Source: Trichopria drosophilae (lineage: Eukaryota; Arthropoda; Insecta; Hymenoptera; Diapriidae). Taken from it: a DNA stretch of 64,000 bases. Below are positions 20,861 through 31,848 of this stretch, piece after piece. The position numbers and the translations under genes are program-made. The notes below the pieces were generated by a model that did no database searches, was not told the DNA's origin, and was given only the letters and a program-made list of their open reading frames with translations. Position 1 is the stretch's first letter. Each line of letters opens with the position of its first letter. The stretch is from contig CM059586.1 of the NCBI GenBank assembly GCA_030407085.1, positions 89,339,501-89,403,500 of the forward strand, read 5' to 3'.

Positions 20861-22650
20861 ATATAAAAAGCGTAAAAAACTATTTTAGGTAACAAAAATA
20901 TGGTATTCTTCCGGTAACTTTGAAATTTCAAATATAATGTTAACAGTATTTTTGTATTTTTTATGTAATAATTTTCAAGGTGGTTTTTTTCTCTTGCGAG
21001 AATTTTATTGTTATCATAATCGAAATCGTGTCCAGTATGCAGTTTGTGATGGTTTAAACTGTTCATATTTCGAAGCAAAAATGTTCCTTTTGTTTTCATT
21101 TAATCCTGCATGGAGAGGTCATACGTCTGTCCAGTGTAAGATTTATTACAATAAAAACCAGACATTTGTTTTTATATTTTTATAATTAATATACAATTGA
21201 TCATTTCCTGGTTTAATACAAGCTAAATTAGTTTTAAATGATGTGGAAACAAATCTTATACCGTTACTTTTAAAAATTTAAGTTAAAAAGATTTTGGAAA
21301 AGTTCCTTAATGTAAGGGCAACTATTTGTTTTTATAAAATGCTAGTTATTGTTTATACTTGAATTATTTGTATTGATCGAATAAAAGGAATCTAAACGTT
21401 TTTTAATACATTTTCTAATTAGCAATAAAGTAACCGTTTTCTAATAATACATTTTGAATTTTAGTTAACTTATTTTTTTGTGAAATTCTGTAGAGGAAAG
21501 TTTTATTGCATGATCAACTAAACCATAGATCAAACCAATTTTTTGAGACATAGGGTAAGCGGACTCATATTGGAGGTATCTTTCTGTTTCTTTTTTCTGA
21601 AACTAATAAATTTTTAAATTTACATTATCTTAAATTATATGATCTTGGTGTCAAGGTAAATAATTTGATTCTATTGTAAACTCAAGTCTATTTTGAGTAT
21701 CGATTATTAATTATTAATTAATTATTGAACTCTTGCAGGATGATCAATTCTTTGTTTTTGGGAATGCATGTAAGAAGAATGTCATCTGCATATCTGTAGA
21801 AAAAAGGTGGATTTATATTTAATTTGTTTGCAATACATATTCCGTTACATATTCAAGAACTAGATTTGCGAGAACCGTAGAAAAAGGCCGTAGTTTTGTT
21901 TGTAAACAGTATTGCGAAATGTAAAATATGTCGAATCTAATCATGTAAATATTACGATTATAAAATCTTATTTTTCGAGCGTGTATTTTTTTATATCATT
22001 CTATTTATTTTCAATTCTTTGCAGAACTAAATTAGTCGAGATATTCGTGAAAATAGAAAAACGTCCAACGAAAAATTGTTTTATAATATTTTGGTATTGT
22101 GACGTTTTTTATGTGTTCAACAAAAGATGAAGAATCTTTAACATTAGTGGTGTTCTTTTTTAGTACTTTAGAAACAATCTCTGATAAATATTTATAGATC
22201 GCATGTCGGACCATTGATTGTTGAAATGATTATTCTTAAAGGATAACCATCTTTATGGATCTTTGGAAGTCCGCATGCTCGCGGTGTCATTGCACTTCGA
22301 GCAGTTACCATTTTCAAAACTAGATCGTTGATTAATCTTTTTTTATGCCAATAATTAATCATCTTATTAATCGCTTTGGCGATAGCGGACGCATATTCAA
22401 ATTTTGAAATTTTATACGTAGAAGAATCAGAGAGTATATCTTTCATTTTACTTTCGTATACAACGGTATATAGCCGGATTTATTCATGGCTACTGTGATG
22501 TTTCCTTTACCAGCTCGTGTGAAAATAGTACTTTTCAATACAAGTGCGTCAAAGTTTTTTCTACGAATGTGAGGGTTGCGGGCCGAGCTGAAAGCGAGAT
22601 GAAAATTGCGATGCGGTGTTGAACGAAAGATGAAAATTGCATTTTTCAAT
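20836..22650 (-). pseudogene. degenerate Penelope-like retroelement (RT plus GIY-YIG endonuclease)
   Basis: On the minus strand the order is that of a Penelope-like element (PLE). N-terminal RT region: TRAGKGNITVAMNKSGYI (before 22443), a frameshift, then SDSSTYKI. RT motif: GLPKIHKDGYPLR followed by STINGPTCDL (22192-22300). After another frameshift: KYLSEIVSKVL and VKDSSSFVEHIKN (22032-22200). RT catalytic block: FFYRYADDILL, with YADD at 21781-21792. Thumb/connector: PMSQKIGLIYGLVDHAIKLS (about 21490-21560). The endonuclease half has YTGQT at 21124-21138 and HTGHDFDYDN...KILAREKNH downstream. Autonomous PLEs encode one long RT-endonuclease protein used for target-primed retrotransposition. 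This copy has several frameshifts and stops and is dead. No full 5' terminal repeat was found. Confidence 0.85.
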
Positions 22651-22969
22651 ATTTTTCGAACATTTGTACCCCGGAAGTCATCTCAAGCGACCACTAACTT
22701 TCGATTTTGGCTGACGGATTATCGAGTACATTCTAAGAAATACTCAACAGAAACCACCAGATTCAACCCAAAACTGAATTTCTAAAGCTTATTGGACAAA
22801 TTTCCGACGCAAGACACGCCAACTCCGAATGATCTTTTTTGTTGGGGGCGTAAGATTGTTGGGCGTGAGTCCTGACTATCTCAAACTCAAAAATTAGTTT
22901 CAAAGATTGGTTGCCGCAAGGATAAGAGAATGTCAACTTTTTTAAATTATATGGGTCCGTTTATAATTT

Positions 22970-23065
22970 ATGTAGGTTTCGTATTTAGTTATACATTCTC
23001 TGTCTGCAATGATGCAGGAAAACCGCAGAAAACCTACACCCAGTATTACAATTAAATTATAAATC
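22970..23065. repeat. interrupted stem-loop
   Basis: TTTATAATTTA and GTAGGTTT on the left pair with AAACCTAC and TAAATTATAAA on the right, about 100 nt overall with an asymmetric bulge. Only one instance is seen. Confidence 0.35.
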
Positions 23066-23099
23066 TTTCTGTCCGCAACATCATACTTCTTGGAAATTC

Positions 23100-23540
23100 A
23101 ATCGATGAGCAAATATGCAAATACAATAGTATAATTTAGCTAAACAAGGTAATATAATATATGATGAGCGACAAATTAAGGACCCAAACATCAGATTAAA
23201 TCCCATATGCTAATATGATAAAGAGAAACTGAGGCGTCTTCATACAGAAAAGTTAGTGAAATCATTGGTTTCAAGACAATTTAAATATCTTAGCAATATA
23301 TGATCAATATTCGACAATCTAATCCCGAATTACAAAAAAAAGACAACAAAAGGTTGATGGCATTTTTCCACGTGCAATCCATCTCAAAAGATTCTCTCAA
23401 ATTTAGTGCACTTTTTATAACAGTCGTCTCCTCGAAGGTTCAGCAAATAATCCTCTAAGAACATTGCTTATCTCTCGCTATCTCATAACACGAATAAAAA
23501 AAAGTCGGACAAATCGCCGTTGTGCATCGCACCATCCGTC
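23100..23540. other. AT-rich stretch, nothing recognised
   Basis: No repeat structure or coding signal. GC rises toward 23.6 kb. Confidence 0.35.
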
Positions 23541-23599
23541 CATTAAATAACGAAGTGGGACAATGACATTAATATACAGGAATTTTATTACGTGAGAAC

Positions 23600-24056
23600 T
23601 GCAGGTTACAATAGCGATTCCGTCCTCGTGAGTCACGACTTCTGGCCTTTGTCTGTGTATGCGTGTGAGCCATTGGCCGCTCTACGTACGTGATATCCGT
23701 CTTATAAAAATGAGTCGTTGAATGAGCATGGACTCTGGATAGGTACGACTCGTGCCGACGCGTGCGTCTTTCTTTTATTTTCCAATGTACAGGTGCACGA
23801 GGTGTACCTTACCTCTCGTGTTACGGAATCTTGGGTGTATATATTGTCATAAGGCATCCTTTTTCCTTTGAGTCGTACACCTGCCCATATCATCCAGCAC
23901 TCTGCTCAGCAAAGAGATATGCGCAGGGTTGCGTCAGACGTCCTGCGAGCAAAACGAGATCGACGTTTACAATTGAAGCGTGACATCGAAGTGCTTGTCA
24001 CATTTCCCAATAGAAAAAACTATGAACAAAAATCAATGGGCGTATCCGATTTGTAA
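23600..24056 (+). CDS. GC-richer exon-like patch, unknown product
   Basis: A CpG-bearing patch. In the frame ending at the TAA at 24056, the last 45 codons read as a basic, helical segment (QQRDMRRVASDVLRAKRDRR then LQLKRDIEVLVTFPNRKN). Two possible acceptors, CATCCAG and TGCTCAG, lie just before it at about 23900-23911. No ATG opens the frame, so if real it is a terminal exon. No family is recognised. A TATAAAA sequence at 23702 could alternatively mark a promoter. Confidence 0.22.
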
Positions 24057-24059
24057 AAG

Positions 24060-24390
24060 CAACGAAACAGTACACTATGTAGCATAACAGACATATTGCA
24101 GTTGACAGTTTGCAGCATTTCAGCTGAAATACAAATAAACAATATTGTTAGTGTTTTTAGGGCGAAAACTGTATATCAATGATGCAACAATGATGCAGAA
24201 AAAATAATTATGATGATTTGCAGTTTATGTAATTTTTAGGGATTGTTGGTATTGGGGGTTATAAATTCGCGTTAAAAAATAAACCTTTGAAATAGCAGAT
24301 CCAATATAGCGGTAGATATTATTATTACATATTCTCCGCTCACTCGCTTTCCTGGTTGTAATCTATCTTATGTCTTTTGAACACGTGTTC
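24060..24390. other. short AT-rich stretch with a weak motif copy
   Basis: Contains GCAGATCCAATATAGCGGTAG near 24297, a decayed member of the dispersed GGCGGATCCAATATGGCGG family. Nothing else is seen. Confidence 0.4.
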
Positions 24391-24399
24391 ATTATAGTA

Positions 24400-24660
24400 C
24401 AGTCCCGGAATATTTGCCCGCGCGGTTCCTCGCCTTCCCCTCCTGTATCCTAATATATATGTCAAAAGAAGGGGAGCGCCACTTCTCCCACTCTCCTTAG
24501 TCGCGTTACGTTCGTGACGTAATAGCAGGCCCTTCCTGAAACCTCAGTGCGCAAGGTGGGGGAAAAAGAGAGCGACGACAGAAAAATATAAAGAGACGGA
24601 ACTGGCAAAATATACTGGGACGTAAATATAGCGAGACGCAAATATACCGGGACTCTACTG
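24400..24660 (-). mobile_element. pogo/Tc1-type MITE, family CAGTAGAGTCCCGG (copy 2)
   Basis: Inverted relative to the copy at 45506. It starts CAGTCCCGGAATATTTGCCC after TA and ends GCAAATATACCGGGACTCTACTG. It shares GGGAAGGCGAGG-type subterminal sequence, CTTCTCCCACTCTCC and a GTTACGTTCGTGACGT core. The 111-codon minus frame starting at 24797 is produced by this element plus flanking DNA and should not be taken as a gene. Confidence 0.8.
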
Positions 24661-25081
24661 CATTTACATTCAGTATCGTTTTTAATAAATATAATTTTTA
24701 ACGAAACATAGATTTGTGGAATATTATAAAATATTAATTTAGTTCGATAAATAATTAACAAACTGAGGTTCATCACTTTATACCTATTTATGTACATCCG
24801 CTTTTGTCAATAATCTCTCAAATGCATTTGCTGATTGTGGTTTTTTAATAACTTATTTCTACACCTCATAGGTTTTCAACACATTTTCAACAAAACGGCA
24901 ATTTCTGAAATATATAACATTTTTTACTGTGATAGTACAAATGAAAATAAGAATTTTAGTAGCTTCACAGTGTGAACGCGGGTAAAGTATTGAATTGGTA
25001 AGTGAGAAGTTTTTGCGACTTTGCAAATTATCCTGGCTTTTGCACTGTTCTTACTTTCATAATTTGGATATTGGTTTTGTC

Positions 25082-25405
25082 AAGAAAGTCGATAAAGATC
25101 GAGAGAGATCGAATAGGATCGAGTCCGATCAAAAATGATAAAAATAAATCTAAAAAGATCAAGAAAGATCGATACAGATTAAGAGAAATCGAGAAAGATT
25201 GAAAACCACCGAAGATGATTCAGAAAGACAGAGGAATATCGATATGGAGCGAAGGAAATCAAGAGAGATCGAAAAAGATCGAGAAATATCGAAAAATATC
25301 ACTAAAGATAGTAAAAAAGAGATTAAAGAGAGATAAAAAAAACTATTGACGAAGGTCCAAAAAGATCGAAAAAGATGGAAAATGATTGCGAAAGATCGGG
25401 AAATA
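25082..25405 (+). repeat. degenerate minisatellite, unit about 10 bp (GATCGAAAAA)
   Basis: Dozens of variants of AGATCGAAAAAG / AGATCGAGAAAG follow each other, with periods of mostly 10 and sometimes 11-12 bp. Read on the minus strand it gives Ser/Arg/Phe/Leu-rich frames (SRSFSISLDFLRS) that are repeat artefacts. It is purine-rich on the plus strand. Confidence 0.75.
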
Positions 25406-25676
25406 TCAACTGTCATATGCCAGTAGATCTCTTATATATTCAATGCAAACTAATTAAACGTACCCTACTATCCCTCCCCTTAATTATGAATACACCAAGC
25501 TTCGACTGCTTTTTCGAAATTTGGTGTATTCATATTTTTTCCATTTGAAAGTCAGCAATCCGAAAAAAAACACTGTAAAAGCTTATAATGAAGTCCTTTG
25601 TTTTTTATTCTATCATAAAATCTCTGAATCTATTATAAAATTGTAACCACTTTTTCTCTTTGTTTTCAAAAAGTAG

Positions 25677-25792
25677 GTATCCAAAAAGAGGTTGAGGATT
25701 TCGCAAACGAAATTCTAAAAGACAAACTTTGCGTCGACAAATTCTTAAAACTTTACCCGCCTTCCGTCAGGCGAAGAAAATATAAATCTTGA
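25677..25792 (+). CDS. candidate terminal exon, unknown protein
   Basis: The best host-exon candidate in the window. A pyrimidine-rich tract (CCACTTTTTCTCTTTGTTTTC) precedes an AG at 25675-25676. From 25677 the phase-2 frame encodes about 38 residues: QKEVEDFANEILKDKLCVDK, then FLKLYPPSVRRRKYKS, then TGA at 25790-25792. AATAAA follows at 25840-25845. The hydrophilic, E/K/D-rich helical composition is unlike random AT-rich translation. The pattern 'E-E-A-FL-VD-FL-Y-R' faintly recalls Mod(r)/VPS37-type C-termini, but I would not name it. No upstream exon was identified, so it may be a remnant. Confidence 0.35.
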
Positions 25793-26170
25793 ATGCCCAT
25801 CGGTAACCAACATCACGGTGCAGTAGTCTTTTATGAAATAATAAATTTCAACTCTTTTCAATGCAGAACAAAAACATCTCCAAACGAAATTATTTGTCTA
25901 GCAAGCTTGGAATTCATTTTTTTATGCACTCCGGGCGTAGAACTCGATTTTGCGTCCTGCAGTGAAATTTTCGGGCGCAAATTATCTTCACGTTATTTTC
26001 TTCACAAAATCAACGTAAGCAGAGTTTCCGTAGTAGGTAGGGTGAGCTATTGTTATACTGACAAAATCTGCATAAATGGTATTTTATATTTGAGATCTTA
26101 TGATATTGATATCGAAAATATTATTAGATTTTTAATTATAACTTGGAACAAGATTACAAAAATTAAATAA
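25793..26170 (+). CDS. 125-codon ATG frame, doubtful
   Basis: Second-longest frame with an ATG start. It starts directly after the TGA of the exon candidate and contains the AATAAA signal, which argues that it is 3' untranslated or chance. Composition is mixed (segments YEIINFNSFQCRTKTSPNE, GVELDFASCSEIFGRKL). No domain or signal peptide is seen. Confidence 0.12.
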   Translation: MPIGNQHHGAVVFYEIINFNSFQCRTKTSPNEIICLASLEFIFLCTPGVELDFASCSEIFGRKLSSRYFLHKINVSRVSVVGRVSYCYTDKICINGILYLRSYDIDIENIIRFLIITWNKITKIK

Positions 26171-26179
26171 CGAAAAACT

Positions 26180-27790
26180 TTCATTCCTGAACTTTCTCGA
26201 GCTTTATAGTCTTTATAAAAAATATTTGTAAAAAAGCTTTATAAAAATAAAAAATGATGCGAAAAAATTGCCAAAACTGTCGATTACTTCTGAAATAAGC
26301 ATACTTGTTTCAGACAAAAATTGAATTACATTTGTACATACTTACTATGGCATATTGCAGATAAACAATGATATATTTTATAAAATATATACTGCTTTAA
26401 AGACAGAAAAACATATAAATTTAAAATTCTATTAGAGTGAGTAAAGGTTAAATTGATAAAAATGTTAGCAACAAACTTTATATTAAGATTATCTTCGAAT
26501 AGTAATTGGTATTAGATCTTATGCACTCGAATAGTAGTATTTGAATGATTAATTTACGCTTAGCGAACTCTTAAGAGTATTGAATATTTCTAAATACCAC
26601 TGTAGCAAAATCAATTAAAAGCATTATTAAAATTTGTTCTGCTATAATAAATTAATGAAAATTTATAGAAGATATGTTAAAGGTACAATTTAAAAAATAC
26701 CGTTGAAACCAATAGAATTATATACTTAAAAAAAGAAAAAAAAAGCTGCCAAAAGATAAAATGACTTCTAGCTGTTAATGGGTCGTTCATAAATTGTTAG
26801 TGATGATCATAATTTAAATAATAATTTAACAATCAACGTATTAAAGGATGATTTTCTAAAAATTAAATTCTAAGAATAACATAACGCAATTTAAAACTAC
26901 ACAATACATACAAAATTCGAATAAAATTACGAAAGTCAACAAAGTGTTGCTAAATATTTATATATACAAAAGAAAATTTTAAGAATAATGAAAGTGAAAA
27001 GAAAAAATTATGTAAGAAAATGGAATGCGAAATAGCAACAAATAGTGGAAACTAAACAATTTCATAATTTCGACAATTAATAATTATAGGCCGTTTCAGA
27101 AATTAAAAATATCAATTTTTATTGCATAAATAATTGGAGAAATTAGTAATATTTTATAGCAATCGTATATAGTATAATATAATTGACAAAAATATAAAAA
27201 ACAAATAAAATGAATAAATATAATTTTCATACAGAATTAGAAACAAATACTACAAATATGATTATGTAAATATGGTAAATCAATTAATAAACCGAGTTAA
27301 TAGCATTATATTTCACGAATCTTGAGTTATTTAAATTTAAATTCAATAAAACCTTTCTGATCTACCTTTAAGGTCAAGTTTATAAGACCACGAAATGTAG
27401 TATTGCGAGAAGGTCAAGGTTCGTAAGATACGCACAGAAAATAAGTAATATCTTTTCACGGTCAATTTTCGACACGATTGCTAAATATATTTTGTCATTT
27501 TCTCGTTGTAATTATGAAACACCAATCCAGATTAGAAAAATCTATGCGCTACTGCTTTAAAAGAGTAACAATTTATGATAATCGTCAGTACAATAACTAA
27601 CAGATAATATGATTCGGTTGAATTAAATAATGTTTTATTACTTGTTTATTTTAGTTTACGTATTATTACATGAAAAAATGTATATTCGTCATTCAGATAT
27701 ATTTATTGTATATCTGAATTTTTTATATTTTGTGGTATTACTCTCTACTAACTGTAAATTACACAACCGTTTCGAGATTCTTTGAACTAA
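26180..27790. other. AT-rich stretch, nothing recognised
   Basis: Very low GC with short tandem A/T words. AGGTCA-like motifs occur at about 27372 and 27411. No element boundaries or coding signal. Confidence 0.4.
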
Positions 27791-27803
27791 TATTAATCCT
27801 TAA

Positions 27804-27992
27804 TCAAGCCGGATTACCTACATAGTTTCTAACCGAGTTTGAAATACTTGCAAGAATTGTAAAAATGATATTCAGTATGATCGAACACGTCGTTAAGTGA
27901 GTAACTACGTTTTTTTTTAACGGCAGAGTTTCCGTTGTGATATCTGGGTCAATGGATGATAGCGGAACATATAGCGTAGAACGGCATATCAA
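27804..27992 (-). CDS. weak small frame, unknown
   Basis: 62 codons from an ATG, with segments LYVPLSSIDPDITTETLPLK and a hydrophobic ILNIIFTILASI near the C-terminus. GTAGGTAAT near its end could serve as a donor site. No family is recognised and chance is likely. Confidence 0.12.
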   Translation of the reverse strand: MICRSTLYVPLSSIDPDITTETLPLKKNVVTHLTTCSIILNIIFTILASISNSVRNYVGNPA

Positions 27993-27999
27993 ACGGAAG

Positions 28000-30120
28000 C
28001 AAAACCGGAATTGACGACGATAATTTTTAAAATCGAAATCAACAATTTTCGAAATAAACTTATCACTTTAAATGTGTTTTGCGTTCGTAATTCGCCGTTT
28101 GTTTTTTAAACTTCATGTACAGTATACTTTTTGCTACATTACTCCATTTGGAATAACTGTAGTAGATATTATCATATCAGGTTTGACTATTTTATTCGGT
28201 TGCATTATTTCCACAATCGAATTGTAAAGCATGCACAAATTAAAGTGCACAAAGAAATGTATTTTCAAGAATATTATTCAACCAATTTCCATTCTTTGTT
28301 TATTATTTTATGTTCAGAAATTAAGGTTTTTTTCTGCTGTATGTTCTACTTATTGGCTTGTTTTGTATTTATATAGATCGTTTATATTCTTATAACGAGA
28401 AAAATTGTACAAATTAACATTGCACTGAATGTTATGAAATCAAACGACGATATGTTACTGTTTGAACTTTTTTTTTATTTTTTTTGCACAGCAAAGTTAG
28501 TTTTCCTGGCATTAATGCCGCAAAACCTTTTTCTAATCTGAATATTACTTAAAAGCAAGTCAGAATTTCATTACATTTTGATGTCATTTTATTAAAAGGC
28601 ATCAATAACCTCGTTATGCCGAAATTATAGCAAATATGATGCTAAAGGTAATTGATTTATTCGCAAACATTAAGTGTTTTTAACCGCCAATGCAGTAATC
28701 TAATGCAGAATAACTGCTGCGATTATTTACAAAGATAGAATGTACGACATTAAACATGATAATCCGTTCCTATTAAAAATTTAATTTAAAAAATTGGTAG
28801 ATTTTATCGAGTTGTTCATTTTTTACATGCACAATTTTATTAATTGTTAAGAACTTATTTTAAATCCTTGTATTTCGAATAGTATGAAATCGTAACTTAT
28901 ATTATAATTTGTTGATGCTCCTTATATTTGACCTACAAAAAATTATCTTTCCTATGTAACTGACAACCAGTTTGAAAATTTTATTCACTATTACAAGCGG
29001 TAGAAGAGACAGCAATTGAATTTCCACCTCACGTTTAAACTTTTTTTTTATATACGTTACATGTAGACTATCATCTATTGCTCAACTAGGATGTAAATTG
29101 AATCTTTATGTACAAGTTGAAATAGTACAGCCGAATTATTGAAAATAGTGTTCAATGATATGAAGAACAACATTTTTATTTTTCAAGATAAAAAACCATG
29201 ACTTCATGAACAAAATACAAAATGAATGAAAATTTATTGTATAGTGCAGCTTATTTTGGCGTTTTGTGCAAAAATCTCTTTTCATTATTTTTAAATACAT
29301 GAGAAACGTTCAAGAATTAAATATCGTTTTCCCTCTCTGTCTCTCTCTTTATGTATGGTCCGTCCTGTGTCTTTTTTTTTAAATTCTTTAGCCATCACCT
29401 TGCAACGTCTTCTAACTTTCATCTCATTTGGTACTTCCTTATTTGCACTCCTCTCCACAACAGATCAGTGAACTGAGTGCAGCTGCCCATACAAAAATAT
29501 ACTAAATCTACTGGAGTTAATTTCATAGGAGTAAAAACTTAACGGTTAAACGTAGAATTAAAAAAACCTACAATTTCCATCTAAAAATTGTCAATTTTCA
29601 ATTTGAAAGAGTAAATTTGCAATAGTTTAGATTAAATTTCCATGCAAATTGCACGATAAATAAACTGAAAATGTGCAAATATATGCTTTATAACTTTTAT
29701 AAATAAGATTAGAAGATGAAAAAAATGGTCCCTAATGGTCCCTCATAAAAGGTCGGCACCCAGAAAGGCATTTGCAAAGATCAGTCTCTCACATTTTTAA
29801 AAACCATAGTTCTTTATTTAACAATGCATTGTCATATTCGTTAATAAAATGTCGTTAGTATTCGTTAGTAAAATTCGTTGTGAAAATGTGATTTCCAGCA
29901 CTTATCAAAGAAAAACTATTGCTTTTTCATGGATATCGGTACTAATAACCTCTTAAAGGTTTGACAAAACGAGCAAAAAGTTCTCAGATATGGTTTTCGA
30001 AATAACTGAGCATTTTTGATACTACACATAACATTTAATGCAGTATTTCCAAATGTTAAAAATATTCGTTAGATTTGTGACGATCTACATGGAATTAGTA
30101 CGCTATAAAGAAAGTATTAA
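28000..30120. other. AT-rich stretch, nothing recognised
   Basis: No inverted-repeat element, tandem array or exon candidate. Small features only: a T-rich tract near 28470 and a TC-rich tract near 29333-29350. Confidence 0.4.
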
Positions 30121-30126
30121 ATTATA

Positions 30127-30490
30127 GGGTTCTAAAGTGCTCGACCTATAAGGTAGGAATTTTCACTAAAAACCGTAAATAAAAAATTACTCAATCGATT
30201 TTTTAAAATTCAGGCTTTGTAAGGGCAATTTTAGTTACTATGTACGGTATCCTAGAAAAAGATATTAATGGAGAACTAACTGTGAATTTGCGGAAATAAG
30301 TGATTTTTACTTATGTCACAAAATTCTCGATCAGTTATGATTCAATGCCTTTAACATTTTCTAGGAAGCTGTTTAAAGTGCTTAGAATTGCTCTTACAGA
30401 GCCCGAATTTAAAAAATGTTGTTCAGTCATCTTTAATTTACGTTTTTTAGTGAAATTTCCTATCTTACCGACGAACCACTTTAGAACCCC
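30127..30490. mobile_element. palindromic MITE, GGGTTCTAAAGTG ends
   Basis: Left arm GGGTTCTAAAGTGCTCGACC ... GAATTTTCACTAAAAACCGT ... GGCTTTGTAAGGGCAATTTTAG ... CCTAGAAAA. The right arm is the reverse complement of the same blocks, ending CACTTTAGAACCC. The arms are about 160 bp. There is no coding capacity beyond a frame generated by the right arm. No clear TSD. Confidence 0.7.
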
Positions 30491-30499
30491 CTCAAGGCC

Positions 30500-31330
30500 T
30501 AATATAGGCTTAATTTAAGATGTGGCAAAAACAAGACCAATTAGAAAAGAACATTCTTTTGCCTTGTACATTGGCTTACTTCAAGACCCTTTAAAATAAA
30601 ACAATGTTAAGACTATTTTTTGCAGTGTATGCTTTGGAAGCTTAGTGTCAATAGGTGATAATAGAAAACAATTTAAACAAACCTTCCTAAAACAGTCTTT
30701 GGGTTTCATTGAAAAATAAAAGAAGTACTGATAAGTTTCCTATACGGAAATCTTATTTTACACGTTTTATTTACGTTTTATTATGCAAAATTATTCGTGT
30801 TAGGCCAATCACTATTACGAAATACATGTCTTCTTTTCCTTCATCATTTAAAAATGTTGTTTATCAATTAAATTTATCATATATATGTAGTCTACTAAAT
30901 GTAAAATGTATCACAGCACCTTGTTATCATTCGATTCCGTTTAAATTTTGACTATTTAAAGTTTCATGAAATTTTCTCACTTTTGTTAATTTTGATATAC
31001 CGCGTATGACTTCCATTCCTTATCTCGAATCATAATTTCCGTTATCATGTATCGGTAGATGATGCAAGAATGGCAGATGTTACAAAAGCATAACAAGACA
31101 ATCTGTCGTGCAAAATTAGCCATTGATCAGTCATTAGTAACACCTAATAAAAACTTTCTTCGCATCTAACTTTTTTCTATTTTATGAAGCAAACAATTAA
31201 AATGAAATGCTCGCTATAAAATCTCAAAAGAACGTTACAAATAAAGTTTGCAATTGCTCATTTATTCGAAGGAGACAACGATAAAGTTCAGGCTTATTTC
31301 CGTTTGAAAAAAAAAACTCACCTGAACTCG
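30500..31330. other. unannotated AT-rich stretch
   Basis: An 80-codon frame at 30709-30951 has no motif. No repeats seen. Confidence 0.35.
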
Positions 31331-31336
31331 GGACAT

Positions 31337-31740
31337 TTAAGAGACCGTAAAACCAGAGATTTTATTAAAATACGTAAGTAGTGCTTTTCGAGTCCTTGAA
31401 ACACCCACGTTTTGAAAGAAGCAGTTGCGGTTTGTGCGTGACGTACAATCGGATCTTCTTTTTGTATATTCGTGTAAGCATGAAATTCCTTGAAAGGATG
31501 CGCAGCATCTTGCAGGCCTTTTCGATCCCATCAGCAGCTGACGTACAGGTACGCAGGGATGAAATCTGGATCGGATGATTGACGAACGGTCGAATGTATA
31601 TGTACAGCTGTAGGGCAAAAGGTGCACCTTCGTGCATCCGCTTGGCCACGACTAAATACCAGACGGCGAAGAAAATGTCGTTCACCCAAAAAAAACTCGA
31701 ACATTGTTTGGTGACTTCAAAATATCGACAAAGCATATGA
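31337..31740. other. GC-richer patch with overlapping frames
   Basis: Frames are open on both strands (123 codons on the minus strand from an ATG at 31736, 96 codons minus in another register, 65 codons plus), which is expected when GC rises and stops become rare. The longest has no recognisable domain. The patch resembles the CpG-bearing islets at 14.4, 35.3 and 53.1 kb and could be exon or promoter DNA. Confidence 0.25.
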
Positions 31741-31848
31741 GATGATTCATAGAATTTTTAATTAAATATCGTGAAATTTCATTTTATAGATAAAAAAGTT
31801 GGGTTGTACTATATTCATTTTTTACGAAACACTTTATCAAAATATGAT

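Noticed and set aside
22970..23065. microRNA precursor
   Set aside because: The stem is interrupted by large asymmetric bulges and the terminal loop is too large; only listed as a stem-loop.
24462..24797. 111-codon minus-strand open frame as a gene
   Set aside because: Its second half is the body of a pogo-type MITE and the first half is AT-rich flank. No domain and no conservation between MITE copies.
25159..25416. Ser/Arg-rich minus frame resembling an SR protein
   Set aside because: It is the complement of the GATCGAAAAA minisatellite. The apparent SR/FL periodicity comes from the 10-bp repeat.
31337..31740. three overlapping frames in a GC-richer patch as genes
   Set aside because: Frames open on both strands at once with no domain, splice pattern or ATG consensus; a composition effect.
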